A stretch of DNA of 64,000 nucleotides from UA16 sp002292325 (GCA_943788645.1 CALSRC010000001.1:510961-574960); one strand, 5' to 3'; positions 36,333-46,361 are shown, counted from the first letter of the stretch. The notes: generated from the letters alone by a model not told the origin. Numbers and translations are program-made.

Positions 36333-38542
36333 CTAATGAGCAGCTTTCGTCAGCAATCCAGCCGCCTTTTCAACCGAAGCAACCGGCAACTGACACCTCC
36401 CATCCTCACAAACAAAAATAGCCAATTCACCCAGCTGGCGGTCGCGCAACAACGGAATGTTTTCCGACGCTCCCCCTGCATAAAGTGCTTGCGGGCGGTA
36501 GTGCGCTTGCAAAGCGTGTTGGGCGTTGGCGACAACTTCGCATTGGGTGCCGTGATCACCACCTCGTGGAAAGGCTCCGTGCGCCACAAGAGCAAACCCG
36601 CCCAATGCGTGGCGCTCGGCCAGTAGCTTGCGCGGTCGAGGGCTCCGGCGAGCATGCGATCGGCGAGGATGCGCCAGTCTTGGCGCTCGAACAGTTGGCT
36701 GAGGAGGAAAAGGTTGCGTGCCATTTGCGCGTTGGCGGATGGCATGACGCTGTCGTCGTTTTCCTGTTTCTGTGCGAAGAGCGTTTCGCCTTGCCTGCTT
36801 TGGAACCAAAACGTGCCTTGTGCAGGATCATAAAAATCAGCGATGGCCACTTCACAGAGCTCGCGCGCTGCCTCGGCGTACCGTTCGTCAAACGTGGCTT
36901 GGTACACGTCGAGGCAGGCCGCGATGGTGCTCCCGTAATCGTCCAGCATGCCGGTGATCCGGGGACCGGTGGATTCATGGTAAACGTGCCGCAGTCGGCC
37001 GTTTTCATCGCGTTGGGTTTCGAGCAAGAAGTCCACCGCCTCCTGGGCTCGTTCAATGTCCTCCGGTCGTTCGAATGCGGTGCCCGTGGCCACGAGTCCG
37101 CTGGCCGCTAAAGCCGTCCAAGCGGTGAGGATTTTATCATCCAATCCCGGGGCCACACGTTCATCCCGCAACGTGCGCAATTGCACATGAATCCGGGTCA
37201 ATTCCAGGTGCAAGGCCTCATCAGTGCGATCCAAACTTCGCGCCAATGCCTCATCGGATTTCCAACGCATCAACACATTGGCGTCCGGGATTTCCTCCGT
37301 CCAGCGGCTTGCCTCGTCAATGGCATAGACCGTGCGGATCAACTCGAAATCTTCCGGACTCAAAGCCGCGCGCAATTCGGCCGCCGTCCAGACGTAGTAT
37401 TTGCCTTCCACGCCTTCGCTGTCGGCATCCAAGGCGCTATAAAATCCGCCACTGGGGTGGCTCCATTCGCTTTGCATGAAATCGACAATGCCCAACGCAG
37501 CGCGTTTCAGCGCAGCGCGATCGGAAGGCGAGGCATCGACAAGCGCCTGGTAAGCCCGCGCAAAGGTTCCCGCCAATTGCGCGTTGTCGTAAAGCATCTT
37601 TTCAAAATGCGGCACGTGCCATTTTTCGTCCACGCTGTAACGCGCGAATCCGCCGCCGATGTGATCGTGGATGCCGCCGCGTTCCATCTTGAGCAAGGTG
37701 TTCAGGACGTGGTCCAGTGCTTGCTTGTCTCCGCGCACCGTTCCATAATGCAGGAGGAAATCGAGGTTGGTGGGAATGGGGAACTTGGGTGCGCGGTCGT
37801 TGCCGCCCCATTTCGGATCCCAGTTGTCTTTCCATTGGGCAATGCCGTCATCCAACAGTTGTGCATCCGCCGGGCCAAACGCGTCAGATGTTCCCCACGC
37901 TTTGGAGCCTTCGAGGGGCGGTACGTTGACCAACTCGGCTTGTTGCACGCCGGCGGTGAGTTGGCTGGCATAATCTTCGACGCGTTCGGGATCTTGTGTG
38001 CGTGTATCGAGCACGGATTGCAAAGCTTGCAACCACCGCTCACGAGGAAAGTATGTGCCACCATACACCGGACGTCCGTCCGGCATGCACACCGCATTCA
38101 ACGGCCAACCGCCGCGCTTGGTCATGAGCTGCACTGCCGTCATGTATACGCCGTCCACGTCCGGGCGCTCTTCGCGATCGACCTTGATGTTGATGAAGTG
38201 TTCGTTCATGAATGCCGCGGCCGCGCTGTCCTCGAACGTCTCGTGTTCCATCACATGGCACCAATGGCAGGCGCTGTAGCCGATGCTCACGATGACCAGT
38301 TTATCCTGTGCCCGGGCTTCTTCCCACGCTTCTTCCGACCACGGTCGCCAGTCCACCGGGTTGTGGGCGTGTTGCAGGAGGTAGGGACTGGACTCGTGGA
38401 TGAGGGCGTTGGTCTGGGGATGCGAAGTGTTGCTGGACATGGCGGTATGCGAGGAGCCGGGTATTTCGTGGTTGTGCTGGCAAGAAGCGAAGACACTCAG
38501 TAGGAAGCAAGCTCCCATGCTGCGGGAAAAAGGAATCGGCAT
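36333..38542 (-). CDS. DUF255 thioredoxin-fold protein (YyaL/SSP411 family), frameshifted near 3' end
   Basis: About 735 residues from ATG 38542 (MPIPFSRSM), with a lipoprotein-type signal (FLLSVFASC). The N-terminal domain carries ESSPYLLQHAHNPVDW and SIGYSACHWCHVMEHETF, the CxxC thioredoxin-like motif of the DUF255 family; GGWPLNAVCMPDGRP and GGTYFPRE follow. The rest is an alpha/alpha toroid with LPN-type repeats. Near 36533 the frame breaks: up to HEVVITAPNAK one frame is right, after that ANAQHALQAHYRPQAL, YAGGASENIPLL and FVCEDGRCQLPV continue in another, ending at 36333. The biological role of this family is poorly known. Confidence 0.85.
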
Positions 38543-38581
38543 TGTGTGCAAATTGCAAAGGGAATGGTTTGATTCAGGAAT

Positions 38582-38589
38582 TATCTTTG
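38582..38589 (+). promoter_or_regulatory. candidate -7 box upstream of glyA
   Basis: TATCTTTG matches the Bacteroidota TAnnTTTG -7 element exactly and lies 46 bases before the glyA ATG in the 93-base divergent gap. A TTTG lies upstream, but at an unusually short spacing of 10 bases, so the -33 element is not convincing. Confidence 0.35.
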
Positions 38590-38635
38590 GCTTCTTATTA
38601 CGAACTCTTTCCACAGAACCAACAGAACGTAAACC

Positions 38636-39910
38636 ATGCGCGACCAACTAATTGCCAGACTTGATTACCCGTGAAACCCACCGCCAGGTGGAGGGAATTG
38701 AATTGATAGCCAGTGAAAACTTATGCCAGCGACCAGGTGATGGAAGCGCAAGGCAGCGTTTTGACCAACAAGTATGCCGAGGGATTGCCACGCAGACGGT
38801 ACTACGGCGGTTGTGAAGTGGTGGATGAGGTGGAGCAGTTGGCGATTGACCGTTTGTGCCAATTGTTTGGGGCGAAATGGGCCAATGTGCAGCCGCACTC
38901 AGGAGCTTCGGCCAATGCGGCGGTGATGCTCGCGGTGTTGAATCCGGGCGATCCCATCTTGGGTTTTGATCTTGAGCCATGGCGGGCACTTGACGCACGG
39001 TTCAACGGTCAATTATTCCGGCAAACTGTACAAGCCGCATTTTTATGGAGTAGAGAAGGAGACGGGGTTGATCGATATGGACAAGGTGGAAGCCACAGCC
39101 CGTGAGGTCAAGCCCAAGTTGCTCATTTGCGGCGCATCGGCCTTTAGCCGGGATTGGGATTATGTGCGTTTCCGAGCGATTGCTGATGAGGTAGGGGCGT
39201 TGTTGCTTGCAGACATCAGCCATCCGGCCGGATTGATTGCTACGGGTGAATTGAATAACCCCATGGAGCATTGTCACATCATCACCTCGACGACGCACAA
39301 AACATTGCGCGGTCCGCGTGGCGGCATCATCATGATGGGCCAAGATTTTGACAATCCGTGGGGCAAAACCACGCCCAAAGGCACCATCCGCAAGATGAGT
39401 GCACTGCTCGATAGCGGTGTGTTCCCAGGCATGCAAGGCGGTCCACTGGAACACGTCATCGCAGCCAAGGCCGTGGCGTTTGGCGAAGCATTGGAGCCGG
39501 GTTACAAAGCCTACATGCAGCAGGTCAGAAAGAACGCCCAAGCCATGGCGGCAGCATTTGTTGAGCGCGGCTATGACTTGATCAGCGGCGGCACCGACAA
39601 CCACCTCATGCTCATCGACCTGCGCAACAAAAACGTAACGGGCAAGCTTGCCGAACAAGCCCTCGGCCGCGCACACATCACCATCAACAAGAACATGGTG
39701 CCATTCGATACCCAGTCACCTTTTGTGACCAGCGGAATCCGAGTCGGCACGCCGGCGGTCACCACCCGCGGCATGAAGGAAGCGGACATGGCGCAAATCG
39801 TGGATTGGATCGATGCGGTGATTTGCTCACCAGAGGACGACGCCGTGATTGGCCGTGTGGGTGAAGCGGTGCGCATGCGCATGCGGGATTTGCCTTTGTT
39901 TGAGGGGTGA
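38636..39910 (+). CDS. glyA: serine hydroxymethyltransferase, three apparent frameshifts
   Basis: The reconstructed product has about 423 residues, the normal length for this PLP enzyme, which converts serine to glycine and loads C1 units on folate. From ATG 38636 MRDQLIARLD reads in one frame; after about 38663 ITRETHRQVEGIELIASEN in a second; after about 38721 YASDQVMEAQGSVLTNKYAE in a third; and after about 38973 SHGGHLTHGSTVNYSGK in a fourth reading. The PLP lysine is in TTTHKTLRGPRGG-type sequence (here STTHKTLRGPRGG). Each junction fits one extra base. The last 29 bases are duplicated at 40874-40902. Confidence 0.9.
39882..39910 (+). repeat. glyA 3' terminus, copy 1 of a 29-bp direct repeat
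   Basis: These 29 bases, encoding the last residues RDLPLFEG and the stop, recur at 40874-40902 with two synonymous differences; the last 21 bases are identical. Together the copies flank an AT-rich methyltransferase gene, like the borders of an inserted segment. Confidence 0.85.
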
Positions 39911-39953
39911 GAAGGCGTGATATTCCTAAAAAAAGATGTTTTAACTTAGGTTT

Positions 39954-40769
39954 ATGAAGAAAGAACAGTATCAAGTTGAGCAAAAGTTTTACGATTCTTG
40001 GACACACAAGTTTTTACACGATTTTTTATTTGCTAATAAAAGACAAGAGGCTGCTGTGGAGTATGTTCTATCTGTTCTGCTCAATTATCCTGAATCAAAA
40101 GAAATCTTGGATTTTGGATGTGGACTTGGGTCGAATAGTTTTTTGTTAAGCCAAGGAATGGCCTGCAAGGTTACTGCTTTGGATCTGTCCGAAGATTTAG
40201 TTTCTTTGGGTAAATCCTTATTCGAAAAGAGGGGTGTGTGCGAGTTCTTCAATGGGTCAATTGAAAGCTTAATAGACATCGAAGAGAATGAAGATCGCTT
40301 TGATTCTATAGTGCTGCTTGATGTTATTGAACACATTCGTTGGGATGATTGGCCGTCGCTGTTTAGTCAGTTAAATACACTTTTAAAGCCTACGGGATGT
40401 ATAGTTATCACCACTCCAACTTCGGAGCATCAAAAATGGTTAACAGATTACAAGCCTTCGGGTCTTCAGCCTGTTGATCTCTTCATCGAAAAAGAGGATA
40501 TTGAAAAGCATGCCGAAACTATAGGTTTTAGTGTTTTGGATTATCGCAGAACGTCACCGTTTGGTGCGTCTTCGCATGGCGATAATTATCAGTATTTTGT
40601 GATTTCCAAAGATTCGAAGGAGTTGGTTGTTGATAATGAGACTGTTGGTGTCTTAACTCCGACTTGGAAGAGACATTGGATTGTAATGAGAAAGAACCCG
40701 AATTACTATTTCCGGAACATCGGAATCCGGTCTTTCTTTTCTCAGATCAAGCAAGGTTTTTTAAAATGA
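39954..40769 (+). CDS. class I SAM-dependent methyltransferase
   Basis: A 271-residue methyltransferase. Motif I is ILDFGCGLGSNSF (about 51-63), the acidic residue of motif II is in ALDLSEDLV, and post-I/IV reads SIVLLDVIEHIRWDDW, the UbiG/methyltransf_11 or 23-like pattern. The C-terminal 70 residues (about 195-271) are basic and not recognised. The DNA is AT-rich compared with glyA, 43 bases upstream, and the gene sits between two copies of the glyA 3' end. The substrate may be a sugar or lipid-linked glycan, judging from the two neighbours; this is inference. Confidence 0.88.
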   Translation: MKKEQYQVEQKFYDSWTHKFLHDFLFANKRQEAAVEYVLSVLLNYPESKEILDFGCGLGSNSFLLSQGMACKVTALDLSEDLVSLGKSLFEKRGVCEFFNGSIESLIDIEENEDRFDSIVLLDVIEHIRWDDWPSLFSQLNTLLKPTGCIVITTPTSEHQKWLTDYKPSGLQPVDLFIEKEDIEKHAETIGFSVLDYRRTSPFGASSHGDNYQYFVISKDSKELVVDNETVGVLTPTWKRHWIVMRKNPNYYFRNIGIRSFFSQIKQGFLK

Positions 40770-40873
40770 TAGTCACTATCCTGAAAGTAATTTTGACCTA
40801 GAGATTTACAGGAATTTTACTTAAAGTTAGATTAACTCTTTTTTAGATCGAAAAGGATTGACCTCTTTAATTT

Positions 40874-40902
40874 TGCGTGACTTGCCTTTGTTTGAGGGGT
40901 GA
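40874..40902 (+). repeat. duplicated glyA 3' terminus, copy 2
   Basis: It repeats 39882-39910 with two changes (CGG to CGT and GAT to GAC), both synonymous in the reading RDLPLFEG-stop. Here it is non-coding and isolated between the methyltransferase and the convergent SDR gene, so it is best read as a scar of recombination with another glyA allele. Confidence 0.85.
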
Positions 40903-40915
40903 TTAAAGATTTGCT

Positions 40916-41611
40916 TTACTCGCTAAAGTACTTCAAGATGAGGTGTTCAAGATTGCTGCTTTTCACCTGATTTTCATAGAAACGAGAGCAAGTATCATTG
41001 CTGCTGAAATTGTTCGAGAGTCCAGATTTCAAGTTGTATTGAGCACTGCGTTGAAATTGTTTCTCAATTGCAGCAACAATTTCTTGAATAGAATATGACC
41101 TTGGGCTCACCATCTCAAAAATTCGGGCATTCGTGTTTTCCTTTAGGACATGAAGTATGAATGCAGGGACATGTTCAACGTCGATGAAATTTCGTCGAAC
41201 ATTTTCGAAGACCGTAAATGAGTTGCCCGTTCTGATTTGCTCGGTCAGATAGTTGAGTATATTCCGTGAATTGCCTCCTGAACCAGCAACATTCGTCAAT
41301 CGAATGACGACGTTGTCAGGAGCACTTTTCAAGACGTAACCTTCACAACGAAGCTTGCTCTTCACATATTTCGTTGGCTTCGTAGCATGTTCATGAACGC
41401 TGTACGTTGAGAGGTAGACTAGCTTTAGTTTGTCCGAAGCGGCAATCCTGCAATTTTCTTGAACCATTCCAAATTCCCTGAAATAATCTTGGTCGTCATC
41501 TGAGCTGGAGTCGGAAACTCCAGCAGCTATTATCATGATCGCCTCGTTAGAAAAAAGATGGCGTTGATTTCTAATTTCACTTCCGATCAAACCAGTGCCA
41601 ATCACCTTCAT
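40916..41611 (-). CDS. NAD-dependent epimerase/dehydratase-like SDR (short)
   Basis: A 231-residue protein with an abbreviated Rossmann start (MKVIGTGLIGSEIRNQ, a GxGxxG-like loop), the Ser/Tyr/Lys set seen as VYLSTYSVHEH and KYVKSKLRCEGYVL, and VVIRLTNVAGSGGNSRN after it. Extended SDRs usually have about 300 residues; the N-terminal part is short and the GATGxxG form is lost, so cofactor binding may be altered. Its start overlaps the stop of the GT56-like gene (ATGA). It probably acts on a nucleotide sugar or lipid-linked sugar. Confidence 0.75.
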   Translation of the reverse strand: MKVIGTGLIGSEIRNQRHLFSNEAIMIIAAGVSDSSSDDDQDYFREFGMVQENCRIAASDKLKLVYLSTYSVHEHATKPTKYVKSKLRCEGYVLKSAPDNVVIRLTNVAGSGGNSRNILNYLTEQIRTGNSFTVFENVRRNFIDVEHVPAFILHVLKENTNARIFEMVSPRSYSIQEIVAAIEKQFQRSAQYNLKSGLSNNFSSNDTCSRFYENQVKSSNLEHLILKYFSE

Positions 41612-42768
41612 TTAGTCGCGTGTTGCGTGTTGAGAATTTCTTGCAGAGATGCCTTGATGTCGATTTTCTCAGGATAGAACTGCCGAAGTGCATCCCTGTT
41701 CGCGATTAATTGACTCATTGAAAAAGGTTGTAGTCCATTTTTTGGAATAGCGTGCATACTGTGCGCAAAGATACCGATCTCTCGAAGTCTATTGAAAATC
41801 ACTCCTTTTGGATTGAGATACAGTGTCCTGCAGTTTGCAATTGCCCACAAGATGTTTCCAAGTGCTTGCTGCCTTGTGTGGTTCATGATTACAATCGAAC
41901 AGGAATTGAGGATTTCGAAATATTCTTCGCGACTGAGAAAAGTGTTGAGGATTTTATGCTGAGAAGGCAAGTGTTTTTCTGCAAAGGATGAAATGGATTG
42001 AACGACATCTTCATTGCCTCCATAGCTCAATGGTAAAATACAGGCAGCAAATTGTGTTCTTTTTTCTTTTAAGAGTTCAAGAACGTCAATATGTGAGTTT
42101 GTCAAGGCTGCGCTATTCCCGAGTAAAACATTATTACCATTGGGCAACGCCGGCTCTACCTCCAGAACAGACCGGATATCTGCTGAGTATGGTATATGCA
42201 TTCCATTGATGCGGTTGATGCGCAAATTAAAAAAGTGTTTTTCAAAATCGCCAAGTTCAAGACCAACGTGATTGGCTTCCGAAAGGGCTTGAAGGTAACT
42301 GCGTCTTGACTTATTTAAAAGCCACTTTACATCATAATATAGTCGTGCGATTCGAGAGGGTATAGCATTTGTCTTCGAAAAGGGCTGAATGCATTCTTCG
42401 AAAGAACGACGGCCTAAGAGCTCGGAGGGACGCAGAGTTTGGGCTGTGTAATCCCCTCCCCAAAGCTGAAGGATTACGCAATGACTTTTTACAAGGGTAC
42501 GATAGAATGGAAGGTATTTCGCGTCGAAATAATGAAAAATGGTTATCTGCGATTTTCGGATGACATCATTTTTTAGATTCTCATTGAATCTTTCTTTTTT
42601 GTAATCAGCAAAGTCAATAATTGTTGCCAGGGGTTCTTTTGACCATTGCTTTTTCTTCCCGTCCTCACAAGAAATGTACCAATGGTTCTCAAGTGCATCT
42701 TGATTGAAGATCTTGAATGTGGTTTCGAAGAACTTTTCTTCGTCCATGAAAAAGTGTGTAATCTTCAT
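41608..42768 (-). CDS. GT56-like (WecF/Fuc4NAc transferase family) glycosyltransferase
   Basis: A 386-residue protein; ATG 42768 (MKITHFFMDE) is preferred over the GTG at 42783, which overlaps the spoT stop. NVLLGNSAALTNSHIDVLEL, then CILPLSYGG, and IVIMNHTRQQALGNILWA followed by CRTLYLNPKGVIFNRL match the glycosyltransferase 56 family, whose known member WecF adds Fuc4NAc to lipid III of enterobacterial common antigen. The acceptor and donor here are unknown. It is AT-rich, unlike spoT directly upstream, and is coupled to the SDR gene downstream by a 4-base overlap. Confidence 0.82.
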   Translation of the reverse strand: MKITHFFMDEEKFFETTFKIFNQDALENHWYISCEDGKKKQWSKEPLATIIDFADYKKERFNENLKNDVIRKSQITIFHYFDAKYLPFYRTLVKSHCVILQLWGGDYTAQTLRPSELLGRRSFEECIQPFSKTNAIPSRIARLYYDVKWLLNKSRRSYLQALSEANHVGLELGDFEKHFFNLRINRINGMHIPYSADIRSVLEVEPALPNGNNVLLGNSAALTNSHIDVLELLKEKRTQFAACILPLSYGGNEDVVQSISSFAEKHLPSQHKILNTFLSREEYFEILNSCSIVIMNHTRQQALGNILWAIANCRTLYLNPKGVIFNRLREIGIFAHSMHAIPKNGLQPFSMSQLIANRDALRQFYPEKIDIKASLQEILNTQHATK

Positions 42769-42779
42769 TGTTCTTGTTT

Positions 42780-45028
42780 TCACCCCTCATCCACCCGCTC
42801 CACACTCCACACTCCTGGCACGTCGAGGAGCTTTGCTTGAAGTTGTTTCAGGTGGTCGGTATTGGTGACGAGGACCTTGACGAGGCCTTCGAAGGTGCCG
42901 TCGCTCGAGTTGAAGCTGATGGCGCGCATGTTCACGTTCATCGCGTCTGAAATGACGCCGGTGACGGCGTTGACCAATCCCACGTCGTCGATGCCCGTGA
43001 AATTGAGGCTGACCTCGAATTGTTTGGCGGAGCGCGAGGACCACTGCGCTTTGATGACGCGGTAGGCGTATTTGAGAGGAGGTTGGTGGCGTTGGAGCAG
43101 TTTTGCCGGTGCACCTTGATGCCGCCGCTCACCATCACGAATCCAAATACCGGATCGCCCGGTATGGGATTGCAACACGAGGCGTGGGAGTAATCGATTT
43201 TTTGCAGGCCTTCTCCGATCAATAAGACGTCGCCCTTTTCAGGCGGATCGGCGATTTCTTTGACGCGATCTGCAAGCTCCGGGGCCGGTGTTTTCTTCGC
43301 ACGCGTCCACGAGAACTTGCCCTTGACCACGGTGTATCCACCCAGCCGATCCAAGTCCAATTCACCGTTCGCGATCCGCAGCAGGAGTGCATGGGGACTG
43401 TCGTGCCGCAAGCGCTTGATCAGCGATTCGATGTTATCAGAGGAAAACGTCAATTCCTTGCGCCGCATCCACTTTCGCAGTTTTTCCTTTCCATCGCTCG
43501 CAACGCTGCGTTCTTCTTCCCGGAGGGCGTGCCGAATTTTGGATCGGGCGCTGGCCGTTACCACATAGCCGAGCCAATCTTCCTTGGGTTTTTGTTTGCG
43601 GGAGGTGATGATTTCGACTTGGTCGCCGCTCTTCAGGGGATGGGAGAGGGGCACCAATTTGTGGTTGACTTTCGCGCCGATGCAGCGCGAGCCAATCTGT
43701 GTGTGCACGCGGAAGGCAAAATCGAGGGTGGTCGCACCCTTGGGCAAGGAGAACAGGTCGCCGTTGGGCGTGAAGACATAGATCTCCTCGCTGTGCAGGT
43801 TCAGCTTGAACTCGTCGATGAAGTCCAGCGCATCTTCTTCGCCAGACTCCAGCATTTCCCGGATCTGCGTCAACCAGTTGTCGAGGTTGTCTTTGTTGCC
43901 GCGTCCGGTAGTGTCGGCGTTTCCATTCGCCGGGCCCGCGTCCTTGTAACGCCAATGCGCGGCCAACCCCTTCTCTGCAATCTCATCCATGCGCTTGGAT
44001 CGGATCTGCACTTCCACCCACTTGCCAGACGGGGACATCACGGTGGTGTGCAGGCTCTCGTAGCCGTTGGCCTTGGGCAGGCTGATCCAATCGCGCAGGC
44101 GATCGGGGTTGGGCTGGTAAAAGTCCGAAACGATGCTGTAGGTCCGCCAGGCATCGGCCTTTTCGTTTTCCGGTGTTGAGTCCAGGATGATGCGAATGGC
44201 AAACACGTCATAAACCTCCTCAAAGGCCACGCGTTGCTTCTGCATTTTGCTCCAAATGCTGAATACGCTTTTGGGCCGTCCCAGGATTTCATAGGAAATG
44301 CCGGAGGCGTCGAGGGCGCGTCGAATGGGCAAGGTGAAAGCATTGATGAACCGCGTGCGCACGGCTTTTCCCTTGCGCAACTTGGTTTCAATCAGCTCGT
44401 GGTCTTCCGGTTCTTTGTACTTGAGCGATAAGTCCTCCAGCTCGGTTTTGATGCCATACAAACCCAGCCGATGGGCCAACGGTGCATACATGAACAGTGT
44501 TTCGCTCGCAATTTTTTGCTGCTTGTCCGGGCGCATATGGTCAAGGGTGCGCATGTTGTCGAGCCGATCCGCGAGCTTGATCAAAATCACCCGCACATCG
44601 TCACTCAACGTCAGGAGCATCTTGCGGAAATTCTCCGCTTGCGCGCTCGTCCCAGGATCGAACACCCCGGACATTTTCGTGAGTCCATCCACAATCTCCC
44701 GTTCGCGCGTGCCAAACAGTTGCTCGACATCTTCCAAGGTCAAATACGTATCCTCCACGGTATCGTGGAGCAATGCGCACACAATGGCAGTGGTGTCCAA
44801 ACCGAGCTCTTCGGCGACCACCCTTGCAACACTGATGGGATGGTAGATGTACGGCTCGCCGCTTTTGCGCCGCATGTCTTTGTGCGCTTCGAGCGAAATG
44901 TCAAACGCCTTGCGGATCGCCTTCCGGTCTTTCCGCGATTTGCTGTGCACGGCCGCCCGAAGCAATCCCCGGTACCTGCGGAGGATTTCCTTCTTTTCTG
45001 CTTCGAGATCAATGGCGGGTGCGGACAT
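42780..45028 (-). CDS. spoT: bifunctional (p)ppGpp synthetase/hydrolase, frameshifted in C-terminus
   Basis: About 749 residues from ATG 45028 (MSAPAIDLEAEKK); a TTG 18 bases upstream is possible. The HD hydrolase domain has IYHPISVARVVAEELGL and CALLHDTVEDT; the synthetase domain SIWSKMQKQRVAF, ANGYESLHTTVM and EKGLAAHWRYK; the TGS domain VFTPNGDLFSLPKGATT; and the zinc-finger-like region SHASCCNPIPGDPVFGF and HRQNCSN. After NATNLL (about 43074) the frame is lost; KYAYRVIKAQW and the ACT domain (VSLNFTGIDDVGLVNAV) continue in another frame to 42780. It controls the stringent response. Whether RelA or SpoT is the better name cannot be decided from sequence alone. Confidence 0.92.
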
Positions 45029-45091
45029 GAGGCTAATTTCGGACAAATCCGCGGCAAGTCAACCCTCCGTATGCCTCCGTAACTTGCGGAC

Positions 45092-46352
45092 ATGTTTGAA
45101 GTGAATAACCCAGAACTGACCAGTTGGGTCCAGCGTTCCTGCCGATTCGGACTTCCCGATTCAAAACTTGCCGTTTGGCATCTTTTCCACTGCTGACCGC
45201 AGCGCGCGTCCCGGCGTGGCCATTGGTGAGCAGATTTTGGACCTGTCCGAAGTGGCAGCCATGGGTTTGCTCGATGATCTCGGTTGTGGACGCGAAGATT
45301 TTGAAGCGCCAACGCTCAACGCTTTCATTGGCCGCGGCAAACAAGCCACCCGTGCGGTGCGCAACCGATTGGGGGAACTGTTGCAGGTCGGCGCCACGGA
45401 ATTAGCGGATCACGCCGCTCGTGTGTTGGTGGCCCAATCCGATGCGACCATGCACTTGCCGGTTCAAGTGGGCGATTACACCGATTTTTATTCCAGTGAA
45501 GACCACGCCCGCAACGTAGGAAAGATGTTCCGGGATCCAGAAAACGCCCTGCTGCCCAATTGGAAGCACATGCCGGTCGGATACCACGGCCGCGCTTCGA
45601 GCATTGTGGTGAGCGGAACGCCGATCCGACGTCCGTCCGGCCAGACGCGTCCCGACGACAATGCACCGCCGGTATTCGGCCCATCGCGGTTGTTGGACTT
45701 CGAATTGGAAATGGCGTTCGTGACCCACAGTGGAAAGCCGCTGGGCGAATCGATCAGTACGGCCGAGGCCGATGATTTCATCTTTGGCCTGGCGCTCTTC
45801 AACGATTGGTCCGCGCGCGACATCCAAAAATGGGAATATGTGCCGCTCGGGCCGTTCCTGGGCAAGAATTTTGGTTCGAGTGTGAGTCCGTGGATCGTCA
45901 CGTTGGACGCTTTGGCGCCGTATCGTGTGTCGGGACCAGGCCAGGATCCGGCTGTGCTGCCTTATTTGGAATACGAAGGCCAAAGCCACTACGATGTGGC
46001 CCTTGAGGTGGAAATCATTCCGGAAAACGGCCAAGGCCTCACGGTTTGCCGTTCCAACTTCAAGCACATGTACTGGAACATGCGCCAGCAACTGGCGCAC
46101 CACACGGTCAACGGTTGCAACGTCAATGCCGGGGACATGATGGCTTCGGGCACCATCAGCGGACCTGAGAAGGGTTCATTCGGCTCCATGCTGGAAATCA
46201 GCTGGCGCGGAACTCAGCCGGTGCAAATGCCCGATGGCAGCGAGCGCAAATTCATCCTCAACGGCGATACCGTGCGCATGACGGGATTCGCCTCAAAACC
46301 GGGTGCTCCCCGCATTGGGTTTGGCGCAGTGGACGGGAAAGTGGTGGGGTAA
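45092..46352 (+). CDS. fumarylacetoacetase, one apparent frameshift near the start
   Basis: About 420 residues. From ATG 45092, MFEVNNPELTSWVQ reads in one frame and VPADSDFPIQNLPFGIF in the next, with one surplus base near 45134; together they give the standard N-terminus of the family. The metal and catalytic residues are in DYTDFYSSEDHARNVGKMF, LDFELEMAFVTHSGKP and ALFNDWSARDIQKWEYVP. It hydrolyses fumarylacetoacetate at the end of tyrosine degradation. It starts 63 bases from the divergent spoT start and ends 9 bases from the convergent purA. Confidence 0.93.
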
Positions 46353-46361
46353 CCCGTCGTT

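Larger units (their letters stand above)
39911..42779. mobile_element. AT-rich inserted segment between glyA and spoT
   Basis: The stretch holds three complete genes (methyltransferase, SDR, GT56-like transferase) whose A+T content is clearly above that of glyA and spoT on either side. Its left part is bounded by a duplicated glyA terminus. No integrase, transposase or tRNA is visible. All three genes fit modification of a lipid-linked glycan. It is called an insert from composition and the repeat only; its mode of entry is not known. Confidence 0.55.

Noticed and set aside
37181..38503. 440-codon open frame on the plus strand
   Set aside because: It is antisense to the DUF255 gene, whose motifs are clear; no family signature is visible in the plus-strand product.
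38636..39000. Programmed ribosomal frameshifting in glyA
   Set aside because: Three shifts in 310 bases without slippery sequences or downstream structures, in a family not known for recoding; indel errors are simpler.
40770..40873. AT-rich gap searched for a tRNA, terminator or small RNA
   Set aside because: No cloverleaf or stable hairpin with a T-run is visible; only the glyA-end repeat follows it.
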